This document shows positions 27,107 to 34,955 of a DNA stretch of 34,955 nt, piece after piece (within the stretch, counting starts at the first letter, position 1; each line of letters opens with the position of its first letter). Below the pieces are notes generated by a model that made no database searches, had not been told where the DNA came from, and saw only the letters and a program-made list of their open reading frames with translations. Source of the stretch: Staphylococcus epidermidis (GTDB lineage Bacteria; Bacillota_I; Bacilli_A; RFN20; CAG-826); contig CAMBSI010000006.1 of NCBI GenBank assembly GCA_945870555.1, positions 1 to 34,955 on the forward strand, in the 5' to 3' direction. Position numbers and translations under genes: made by a program.

Positions 27107-28132
27107 CTAGCGGTAGTCGTTCAATACTTCATTTAATAAACTAGGTACATCGGTCATAATCCCATCCACACCCTTTTCTATAAGGGATCGCATGGTTTCT
27201 TCGTCATTGATTGTCCAATAATGGACGGCAATATTATGCAAATGGGCTGTGGTAATTAACAATTCAGTTGTCAGTGAAAGTCCAAGTTGCTCGGTTGGTA
27301 ATTGGAATACTGCAACGGGTTCATTATAAAAAACACTTGTTAAGGTTGTTTGCATTATGAAAAAACTTAAAACCCCATTAAATTCTGGGGAAAACATTAA
27401 TTGGGGATGGGTGTTATTTTTGTATTCGTTCATCACTTCATAAACTTCCTCATGAAAGGTAGCCAAAACAATTCTTTCAAAAGTTTGATAATCATTATCG
27501 AGGGCATCCATTAAATCAATCACTGCATCCAAAGCAGCAATACCAATATCACCCGTTTGTTTTATTTCTACGTTGATCAAGTTGGTGGGAAATGTCGTAA
27601 TTAAGGTTTCCAAGGTGGTTACTAAAAACTTATCTGGATGCCTGACAGTAACACCTTCAGGATAAACCACATCCTGAGGTGAAACGAATTCACCTAAGTA
27701 ATTTGTATATTTCTTAAAAATACCCGATGTATTGTATCCATTTGCTCCTGAAATATCATTTTGATATCCAAAATCTACTTCATTTGATACTAAGTCACTG
27801 TAATTGGTTTCAATGATGTCGGCATTTAATAGATTGGTTTTTTGATCCAAGCTACGATCATGCGACAAAATAATGACATCGTCTTTGGTCAGGTTGACAT
27901 CCGTTTCCAACATGACATGCTCATCAATACTATAAGCGTGATAATACGCTTCTAAAGTGTTATCAGGAAATTCCATGTTACCACCACCATGAGCAATTAA
28001 AAATGGTAACTCACCTGCATCAACTCTTAAGGGGTTAACACCTTTAAAGTTTTGCGGTCTTGGAAATAAGGCGATTAAACCAAATGTAACAAATAAGGAT
28101 AGTAGGACCTGTCTAAGTTTATTTTTTTTCAT
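27107..28132 (-). CDS. Membrane-anchored glycerophosphodiester phosphodiesterase family protein
   Basis: LIAHGGGNMEFPDNTLEAYYHAYSIDEHVMLETDVNLTKDDVIILSHDRSLDQKTN; VNVEIK-type motif (INVEIKQT); GVDGIMTDVPSLL. Confidence 0.92.
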   Translation of the reverse strand: MKKNKLRQVLLSLFVTFGLIALFPRPQNFKGVNPLRVDAGELPFLIAHGGGNMEFPDNTLEAYYHAYSIDEHVMLETDVNLTKDDVIILSHDRSLDQKTNLLNADIIETNYSDLVSNEVDFGYQNDISGANGYNTSGIFKKYTNYLGEFVSPQDVVYPEGVTVRHPDKFLVTTLETLITTFPTNLINVEIKQTGDIGIAALDAVIDLMDALDNDYQTFERIVLATFHEEVYEVMNEYKNNTHPQLMFSPEFNGVLSFFIMQTTLTSVFYNEPVAVFQLPTEQLGLSLTTELLITTAHLHNIAVHYWTINDEETMRSLIEKGVDGIMTDVPSLLNEVLNDYR

Positions 28133-28142
28133 AATTTTTCCT

Positions 28143-28233
28143 TGGCGGAGAAAGAGGGATTTGAACCCTCGCGAGACTTACGCCTCCTATCAGTTTTCGA
28201 AACTGACCCCTTCAGCCTCTTGGGTATTTCTCC
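28143..28233 (-). tRNA. tRNA-Ser (CGA)
   Basis: Reverse complement GGAGAAATACCCAAGAGGCTGAAGGGGTCAGTTTCGAAAACTGA...GAGGGTTCAAATCCCTCTTTCTCCGCCA; anticodon loop TTCGAAA. Confidence 0.95.
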
Positions 28234-28333
28234 ATGAAGGAAATTATACACGAAACACTACATGTTTTCATTGGTGTTTTCACTCCGAAAATGTTGGTTG
28301 TGAGCCAAGGCACTTAAGGGTATAATTTGAAGG

Positions 28334-30082
28334 ATGAAAACTAATCTTTTATTCATCAGTGAAATTGTTGAAGACCCGTTAATTTTAGGTTTGATTGGTG
28401 TTTTTATCACGCTTATATTTTTCATCATTATTGTTCTTTGGTTAAACTTTCAAAAACAACAATCTAAGCATCTTTTATCCATCCAACAACGGATTCATCA
28501 TTATTTGGTCTATCGGGTTAACCTTAAATTAGATATGATCTATGAATTTAATCCAAAGTACCCAGGTAAAGATAAGTTAATTTCTGTCAGAACCTATTTA
28601 AGAAAATTTCCTGTTTCTGAAGCTGAAAAAATATATCACTGGTGGGAAAAATTATTACGGGCAAAATTGGACACACCTTGGATCCTTACTACGAAATTTT
28701 CCAAAATCAGAAAGTCCATCCACCGGCAGTTAATTTTTGAGGTGATTAAGATTGATGAAGACAAACAAACGATTCATTTTCATCAATACGGTTTAAAATA
28801 CCTAAAACCTAATCCGAAAAAATTTGCCTCTAAACAAGTTGTTATTACGTCACAACAAGCCATGGATGTGATTAAGAAACTACCAAGTAAACAAGGGTCT
28901 TTGATATCGATTTTTATGATGTTTCCAAGGGATGGTTTGGATGAACAATTTAAATACTTTTACTTATCTCAAATTAAAGAAAAATTGTTGCCTTACCTGA
29001 GCAATCAAATCTTATTAATTGACACAGCGAATGATATTTTGGTCTTTGTTTCCAAACCACTCGAAACGCATGCATACATGCAAATCGCGCAGAGTTTATT
29101 CCAAGTTATTTCCCAATATGTTGAAGTAAATGCATTGGAATCACTAATAAAGTTTAATATGGCGCTAATTGAACATAAGCATTTTCCTAATGATTTAAAA
29201 ACATTGATTCGTACTAGTAAAGAACTAAATCAAATTATGATGAAGAGGAAAATATCGATTTTAACTTATGAAAAACATCAACCGGTCGCGGAAACCATTG
29301 AAAAGAATGAAACCTTATTTGCTGATGATTTCTACCGGCAATTAAAGTTTAATTTAGTATTCCGCCCTTTGCTTAGTCAACCTGATGTCATGCAAGTAGG
29401 GCATCAAGTTATGATTCAACCTGCAATGCCTACGTCATTATCTACACTTGAAATGTTACAAGAAGCGCCACTGATGATGAACTATACGAAGGATTTTTAT
29501 CGCCGATATTTGTATTACATCCAACAAGCTTTATTAACCGAAAAAGATCAATTACTCGTTCCTTTTTCAATTGCGATGAAACTTCAAGAACTTATTCCTG
29601 AAATCAAAACGCTAAATCAACCTGAAAAATTGCTCGTGATCTTAGATGAAATTGAAGTAAAAGATGCTTCTTTAACCGATGTATCAATCAAAACTTGGGC
29701 GGAACCATTAAAACGCATAGGTGTTCGTTTTGTCCTGACATTAGATGACAAAACTGCAAACCTAGATGATTCCATTTACCATTTTTTTGATTATTTGTTA
29801 GTTGATTATAAGACCATGATTAATATAGAAAATGCTCAAAAAACATCCATTCAACTAAAGTTAATTTTTCAAAATTTCGGAAGATTTGATAAACCTTTTA
29901 TTGTCATCGATATGCCTTCTGAATCAAGTCTAGAATTAATCCCTCTAAAGCATGTTAAAATCTTTAGTGCTGACTGGATTATGGGGTTTCAAGGTCTTCA
30001 AGAAGACCTCTCAAAACGGCAGCTTAATAAAGTCACCAATTTATTAAGCAAACAGGAGAATTACCGTGGAAAAACAAATTAA
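28334..30082 (+). CDS. Membrane-anchored protein with degenerate GGDEF-EAL-like region
   Basis: N-terminal TM; GGDEF-fold-like stretch with TANDILVFV in place of GGDEF; EAL-like start LKFNLVFRPLLSQPDVMQVGHQVMIQP and end FIVIDMPSESSLELIPLKHVKIFSADWIMGFQGLQEDLS. Confidence 0.55.
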   Translation: MKTNLLFISEIVEDPLILGLIGVFITLIFFIIIVLWLNFQKQQSKHLLSIQQRIHHYLVYRVNLKLDMIYEFNPKYPGKDKLISVRTYLRKFPVSEAEKIYHWWEKLLRAKLDTPWILTTKFSKIRKSIHRQLIFEVIKIDEDKQTIHFHQYGLKYLKPNPKKFASKQVVITSQQAMDVIKKLPSKQGSLISIFMMFPRDGLDEQFKYFYLSQIKEKLLPYLSNQILLIDTANDILVFVSKPLETHAYMQIAQSLFQVISQYVEVNALESLIKFNMALIEHKHFPNDLKTLIRTSKELNQIMMKRKISILTYEKHQPVAETIEKNETLFADDFYRQLKFNLVFRPLLSQPDVMQVGHQVMIQPAMPTSLSTLEMLQEAPLMMNYTKDFYRRYLYYIQQALLTEKDQLLVPFSIAMKLQELIPEIKTLNQPEKLLVILDEIEVKDASLTDVSIKTWAEPLKRIGVRFVLTLDDKTANLDDSIYHFFDYLLVDYKTMINIENAQKTSIQLKLIFQNFGRFDKPFIVIDMPSESSLELIPLKHVKIFSADWIMGFQGLQEDLSKRQLNKVTNLLSKQENYRGKTN

Positions 30083-31502
30083 AAATGATGCCATTACTGC
30101 TCGGACTGTAGATTTTGCACAATGGTACACCGATGTTTGTAAAAAAGCAGAATTAATGGACTATTCATCCATCAAAGGTTTTATTATTTATCGCCCTTAT
30201 GGATATGCAATTTGGGAACAAATTCAAAAATACCTTGATCAACGATTCAAGGATACCGGTCATGAAAATGTCTATATGCCAATGGTTATACCACAAAGTT
30301 TATTCAATAAAGAAAAGGAACACGTTGAAGGTTTTGCTCCCGAAACCTTGATCGCGACTCAAGGTGGGAAAGAAAAATTAGACGATCCACTTATCATCCG
30401 GCCAACGTCGGAAGTTTTATTTTGTGAGCACTATGCCAAAATTGTAAATTCTTACCGAGACCTTCCAAAAAAATATAACCAATGGTGCTCCGTCGTCCGT
30501 TGGGAAAAAACCACTCGGCCGTTCTTAAGAGGGGCTGAATTTTTATGGCAAGAAGGACATACCGTTCATGAGACGGAGCAAGATGCAAGATTTGAAACCT
30601 TACAGATGCTTAAAATTTATGAAAAATTGGGACTTGAATTACTCGCGATGCCTTTCTTGACAGGCCGTAAAACTGAAAAGGAAAAGTTTGCTGGTGCTAA
30701 AGAAACCTATGCAGTTGAAGCGCTCATGCATGATGGTAAGTCATTGCAATCTGGAACAAGCCATTATTTTGGAACTGGCTTCGCAGAGGCTTTTGGCATT
30801 CAATATCAAAACCGGCAAAACCAATTACAATATGTTCATCAAACCTCATGGGGTGTGTCAACAAGATTAATTGGAAGTTTAATCATGGTTCATGGTGATG
30901 ATAATGGCCTCGTTTTGCCACCACAAGTGGCCCCAATCCAAATCATCATTATTCCGATCATGCAACAAAAACCAGGTGTATTAACGCAAGCAAAATCAAT
31001 TTATGATTCACTCAAATCTTCTGGTGTTCGCGTTTCACTTGATGCAAGTGACAATTCACCAGGATGGAAGTTTGCAGAAGCAGAAATGAAAGGGATTCCA
31101 CTACGTATAGAAATTGGTCCACGTGATTTAGAACTAGGGCAAGTGGTGTTGGTCCAGCGTCATGATAAAGCAAAATCGATTGTAAAGATTGCTGATTTAA
31201 TCGCTTCTGTTCAAACTGGATTGATTCGCATTCAACACGAGATGTTGTTGAAGGCTCAACAGCATCTAAGCACAAACATTCGGGAAGTGACTTCTTTACA
31301 ACAAATGATTCAAACCTTAAACACGGTCGGTGGTTATGTGAAAGCCTCCGTTTCAGATGCTGAAGAAGTTGAAATCATCGTTAAAGAAAAAGCCCAAGCA
31401 ACCGCGCGCGTCATCCCCTTTGATCAAGTTGGTTTGAAGCCCATTTGTGCCATCACAGGAAAACCAGCAAAACGAATCGTTTATTTTGCACGCGCATACT
31501 AA
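30066..31502 (+). CDS. proS: Prolyl-tRNA synthetase (archaeal/eukaryal-like type)
   Basis: DFAQWYTDVCKKAELMDYSSIKGFIIYRPYGYAIWEQIQ, RPTSEVLFCEHYAKIV, WEKTTRPFLRGAEFLWQEGHTVHET, C-terminal VYFARAY; GTG start with CAGGAG RBS. Confidence 0.96.
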   Translation: MEKQIKNDAITARTVDFAQWYTDVCKKAELMDYSSIKGFIIYRPYGYAIWEQIQKYLDQRFKDTGHENVYMPMVIPQSLFNKEKEHVEGFAPETLIATQGGKEKLDDPLIIRPTSEVLFCEHYAKIVNSYRDLPKKYNQWCSVVRWEKTTRPFLRGAEFLWQEGHTVHETEQDARFETLQMLKIYEKLGLELLAMPFLTGRKTEKEKFAGAKETYAVEALMHDGKSLQSGTSHYFGTGFAEAFGIQYQNRQNQLQYVHQTSWGVSTRLIGSLIMVHGDDNGLVLPPQVAPIQIIIIPIMQQKPGVLTQAKSIYDSLKSSGVRVSLDASDNSPGWKFAEAEMKGIPLRIEIGPRDLELGQVVLVQRHDKAKSIVKIADLIASVQTGLIRIQHEMLLKAQQHLSTNIREVTSLQQMIQTLNTVGGYVKASVSDAEEVEIIVKEKAQATARVIPFDQVGLKPICAITGKPAKRIVYFARAY

Positions 31503-31549
31503 ATAACCTTGAATCGTCGGCAAAACTTATGCTACTATGACTTAGCGTT

Positions 31550-31642
31550 GGAGTAGTACCCAAGAGGCTGAAGGGGACGGTTTGCTAAACCGTTAGATCG
31601 GGGTAACCCGGTGCGAGGGTTCAAATCCCTCCTACTCCGCCA
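31550..31642 (+). tRNA. tRNA-Ser (GCT)
   Basis: GGAGTAGTACCCAAGAGGCTGAAGGGGACGGTTTGCTAAACCGTTAG...GAGGGTTCAAATCCCTCCTACTCCGCCA; promoter TTGAAT (31509) - 18 bp - TACTAT (31533). Confidence 0.96.
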
Positions 31643-31644
31643 TG

Positions 31645-31671
31645 ACTCATAGCCTGTCTATGGGTTTTTTT
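31645..31671 (+). terminator. Intrinsic terminator after tRNA-Ser
   Basis: ACTCATAG-CCTGT-CTATGGGT (8 bp incl. G:T) plus T-run. Confidence 0.8.
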
Positions 31672-31721
31672 ATTTTACGAACGTGCTAGAAAGTATTAAA
31701 ATAAGGTAATCGGAGTTTAAC

Positions 31722-32849
31722 ATGGTAACCATTGAAGTTGTTAAAACAAAAAAAGAGTTAAAAGCTTTTATTGATTTTCCGACAAAACTTTATCAAAACA
31801 ATCCATATTTCACTCCATACATTTTCGAGGATGAATTAAAGAATTTAGACCCAAAATTCAATCCAGCCAGCACATATTGTGACTTTCGCTTATTTGTTGC
31901 AAAGATAGATGGGCAAATTGTGGGTCGAGTTGCCGCCATCATCAATCGGTTTGCCAATGAAAAGTATCATGAAAAAAGAATTCGGTTTAATCGCATTGAT
32001 TTTATCGATGATGCATCTGTTTTTGATGCATTAATTGGTGCAGTCCAACAATATGGTAAAGACCATGGTATGACACAAATGGCAGGTCCACTCGGTTACT
32101 CTGATCAAGACAAAGAAGGTTTACTTACCTTTGGTTTTGAAGAAAAAAACATGTTCGTTACGTTTTATACTTCCGCATATTATGTCACCCAATTTGAACG
32201 ATATGGATTTAAGAAAGATGCAACCTGGAATGAGTACCAAATCAAGATACCAAAACAAGTACCTCCTATCCTTGATAAAATTGCGCAGCGACTTCTTGAA
32301 CGGCATGCTTTACGAGTTGTCAAAGTCAAATCTAAGCGTTATAAGGATCTTGCACCTTATATTAAACAAATTTTCCAATTAATGAATAAAACCTATGATC
32401 ATCTATATGGTTATGTACCCGTCAAGGAAGATTTGATGGATATGCTTGCGAAGCAATATATACCGTTAGTGAATTTAGACTATATTCAATTAATCTGTGA
32501 TGAAAACGATAAATTAGTGGCATTTGGATTGATGATTCCTTCCCCGGTTGATGCACTCAAGCGATCGAAAGGCCATTTGTTTCCTTTTGGATTTATAGAT
32601 TTCTTTCGGCAGCTAAAACATAGCAAAGTCTTAGATATGCTTTTGATTGCAGTTGAACCAAGCCTAAAAAATTCAGGCGTGTTGGCACTCGTATTTGCCG
32701 AGGCGATTCGCAATGCGATTAAAAATGGTATTGAATATGCTGAAACTGGCCCAGAACTAGAAAACAATCAACAAGTTCAATCCTTATGGAAAAGTTTTGA
32801 TGCTCGTCACCATAAAACCCGAAGTGCGTTTGTAAAGGATATTCAATAG
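31722..32849 (+). CDS. GNAT-fold acyl/acetyltransferase-like protein of uncharacterised family
   Basis: FIDFPTKLYQNNPYFTPYIFEDE..., LFVAKIDGQIVGRVAAIINRFANEKY, MAGPLGYSDQDKEGLLTFGFEE, two-lobed GNAT-like layout. Confidence 0.7.
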   Translation: MVTIEVVKTKKELKAFIDFPTKLYQNNPYFTPYIFEDELKNLDPKFNPASTYCDFRLFVAKIDGQIVGRVAAIINRFANEKYHEKRIRFNRIDFIDDASVFDALIGAVQQYGKDHGMTQMAGPLGYSDQDKEGLLTFGFEEKNMFVTFYTSAYYVTQFERYGFKKDATWNEYQIKIPKQVPPILDKIAQRLLERHALRVVKVKSKRYKDLAPYIKQIFQLMNKTYDHLYGYVPVKEDLMDMLAKQYIPLVNLDYIQLICDENDKLVAFGLMIPSPVDALKRSKGHLFPFGFIDFFRQLKHSKVLDMLLIAVEPSLKNSGVLALVFAEAIRNAIKNGIEYAETGPELENNQQVQSLWKSFDARHHKTRSAFVKDIQ

Positions 32850-34082
32850 ATGGCAGACAAGAAATATACCTTTTGGCATCACCGTTTTTTTGTAATCCTC
32901 ATTCGTATGTTTATCGGTCCTTTTTTTAAATACCATTACCGATTTAAAGCTCCCTCGATTAAGATAAAAAAAACGGGTCCTTATTTAATTCTTGCCAATC
33001 ACACAGCAGAGTTTGACATCGTTTTTTTAGGGATGTTGTTTGATACGCCGATGTATTTTGTTGCAAGTGATCAACTGCTCAACTCCGGAAAAGGTAGTTG
33101 GGTTTTAAAAACGCTCTTTAATCCCATCCCAAAAAGTAAATCGGTCGCAGACTTGGCCGTGGTTAAAAGAATCAAGTCGGTTATCAATGAAGGTGGAAAT
33201 GTTGTGATATTTCCAGAAGGAAATTCCTCGATGAATGGAGGCCCTTCCATAATCCCAGATGGGATGGGACGATTAATAAAGTTTTTGAAAGTCCCGGTCA
33301 AATTTATTGAAATTAAGGGCCTATATTTGTCATCACCTCGATGGTCCTATTTTCGTAAATATGGACCGACAACGATGCAAGAAATTAAGTCCTTGTCTGT
33401 GGCAGAAAGTGACAAATTATCACCAGAAGCTATCGATACCCTTGTAAGAACGACATTGTCGATATCTGCATACGAAGGAAATCCACACCACTTTCGTGGA
33501 AAACGCATCGCCGAGGGACTTCATAAACTAATTTTTACATGCCCACAATGCAATGGGTTGTTTACCACCTATTCAAAGGATGATGAATTATTATGCCATC
33601 AATGTAGTTTCCGGGGACAGTATTCAACCTTAGGGACTTTAAAAATTAACGATAAAAGTGAAAATTTAATCATGCGTGACCAGGAAAACCTTCAGCGTTT
33701 CCATAAGATCATGTTAAGGCATTCGCCTAAATTCCAATATCAAGCTCCGATTGAAGTCGCCTTTTGGTCAGGAGGAAATACCAAAAGAACCAAGTTCGAA
33801 AAAGGAAAGTTACAAATTTCTGAAAATGGTTTAAAATTATCATTAATTAGCCAAACAATTCAATTTTCTTATCATGACATCTTTGCAAGTGCCATTCAAG
33901 TAAGAACAAAGCTCCTACTTTATCCTCTTAGCGGTCCTATGTTACTCTGCCGATTTCCTAGATCATTCTCACCCTATGCCATTCTCAATATCATCAAATG
34001 GTATCAAACCAAGTTGATAAAAGGAGCAAACACGTATGAACAATTTCATGACCGTCCAGCCTCAACCTTTTTGGGCCTTTGA
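32850..34082 (+). CDS. PlsC-like 1-acylglycerol-phosphate acyltransferase with C-terminal zinc ribbon
   Basis: LILANHTAEFDIVFLG (HX4D), VVIFPEGNSSMNGG; zinc-ribbon cysteines FTCPQCNGLF...LLCHQCSFRG. Confidence 0.85.
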   Translation: MADKKYTFWHHRFFVILIRMFIGPFFKYHYRFKAPSIKIKKTGPYLILANHTAEFDIVFLGMLFDTPMYFVASDQLLNSGKGSWVLKTLFNPIPKSKSVADLAVVKRIKSVINEGGNVVIFPEGNSSMNGGPSIIPDGMGRLIKFLKVPVKFIEIKGLYLSSPRWSYFRKYGPTTMQEIKSLSVAESDKLSPEAIDTLVRTTLSISAYEGNPHHFRGKRIAEGLHKLIFTCPQCNGLFTTYSKDDELLCHQCSFRGQYSTLGTLKINDKSENLIMRDQENLQRFHKIMLRHSPKFQYQAPIEVAFWSGGNTKRTKFEKGKLQISENGLKLSLISQTIQFSYHDIFASAIQVRTKLLLYPLSGPMLLCRFPRSFSPYAILNIIKWYQTKLIKGANTYEQFHDRPASTFLGL

Positions 34083-34955
34083 TTTTTATTGGAGTACACT
34101 CATCCAATTCTCATTGATCATGAGTATTTTGCTTTTGGCCAATGTTTTAAGGAGAAAAGTAAAGTGGTTAAAAGAATCGCTTTTACCAGTGGCTGTTATT
34201 GGCGGATTTCTCGGTTTATTCTTAAAGTACCTTTTCAATGGTAGTCCAATCTCCATCATCGATTTATCGATAGGGGAAACAAGTTTATTTCAAGCAGACA
34301 CGTTGAGTGCATTTACATACCATGCCATTGCCATTGGATTTGCTGCATTAACATTAAAAGGGATTGATCAACTACAAAATGGTCCATTGAGAAAAAAACC
34401 TCTCGCAGTCAAGAGCGGCATGGTGATTGTTAATTCTTATCTGATTCAAGGCATTTTTGGCTTAATTTCAACGATTTTACTTAGTTTTTTCTTTTCAAAT
34501 ATCCCATCTTATTCTGGTTTTCTTCTACCCATGGGTTATGGCCAAGGGCCTGGCCAAGCATTAAGTACAGGGGCAATTTTTCAAAATGAAGGGTTTAACT
34601 TTGGACGTGATTTTGGACTATCCATTGCCTCGATTGGTTTTATCGCAGCCTCCATTGGTGGAATCATTTATTTGCGAAAACTTAAAAAATTAGGGATTAT
34701 ACAAAAAGTAGAAGATACATCCATGGAATCAAAAGGTGAATCAACCGTCCTTGAAGGGAATGGTCAAACTCCTTTAGTGGATGCAGTGGATAAGTTAACG
34801 ATTCAAATTGCAATTATCTTTTTTGTTTACGGGCTGTCCTGGCTTTTCATTTATTCCATGGAACAACTGATTTTGATCAGTAATGTGACCTTTTTGATAA
34901 ATAACCTAAGGCCTTTGCTTTATGGATTTAACTTTATCATTGTGGTTTTTGCAGC
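34036..34955 (+). CDS. Sodium/glutamate symporter (GltS)-like transporter, 3'-truncated by window end
   Basis: Not in the ORF track. Read by hand from ATG 34036 (RBS AGGAG) with no stop to window end: MNNFMTVQPQPFWAFDFYWSTLIQFSLIMSILLLANVLRRKVKWLKESLLPVAVIGGFLG...FLLPMGYGQGPGQALSTGAIFQNEGFNFGRDFGLSIASIGFIAASIGGIIYL. Overlaps the upstream CDS by 47 bp. Confidence 0.8.
   Translation, partial: MNNFMTVQPQPFWAFDFYWSTLIQFSLIMSILLLANVLRRKVKWLKESLLPVAVIGGFLGLFLKYLFNGSPISIIDLSIGETSLFQADTLSAFTYHAIAIGFAALTLKGIDQLQNGPLRKKPLAVKSGMVIVNSYLIQGIFGLISTILLSFFFSNIPSYSGFLLPMGYGQGPGQALSTGAIFQNEGFNFGRDFGLSIASIGFIAASIGGIIYLRKLKKLGIIQKVEDTSMESKGESTVLEGNGQTPLVDAVDKLTIQIAIIFFVYGLSWLFIYSMEQLILISNVTFLINNLRPLLYGFNFIIVVFA

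Noticed and set aside
14007-28233. Near-identical blocks at 14007-14097 and 28143-28233 as a dispersed repeat
   Set aside because: Explained by two tRNA-Ser genes (GGA and CGA) with shared acceptor, D and T arms.
1-34955. CRISPR arrays, transposases, prophage or toxin-antitoxin modules
   Set aside because: No regularly spaced direct repeats, transposase/integrase motifs or TA-like gene pairs seen; the window reads as core chromosome.

Overview
This 34,955 bp low-GC window is a compact chromosomal region from a Firmicutes/Tenericutes-like bacterium. TGA acts as a stop codon in several genes, so the code is standard. Gene content and order suggest the Izemoplasma/Acholeplasma/Haloplasma neighbourhood, but that placement is inference. 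Most genes are housekeeping: mgtE, pduL, metK, hpf, an RluA-family synthase, a phosphohexomutase, trpS, spx, CYTH, nadK, rnjA, def, ylbF, rsmD, coaD, pgeF, proS, four tRNAs, and a truncated gltS-like gene missing from the supplied ORF track. The strongest signal is a structured leader between pduL and metK (about 8540-8682). By hand it folds into a SAM-clan riboswitch: P1, pseudoknotted P2, P3, P4. Every ligand-contact position I could map from the SAM-I aptamer is conserved, P2 is shortened with no kink-turn, and mutually exclusive antiterminator and terminator helices are visible. Other points worth a second look: a lamin-tail/OB-fold/SNase surface cluster that may process extracellular DNA, a flippase-like domain fused to a GT4 glycosyltransferase, a probably inactive GGDEF-EAL-like membrane protein, a GNAT plus PlsC/zinc-ribbon gene pair, promoters abutting start codons (leaderless mRNAs), and all six convergent CDS pairs overlapping or separated by a single base.
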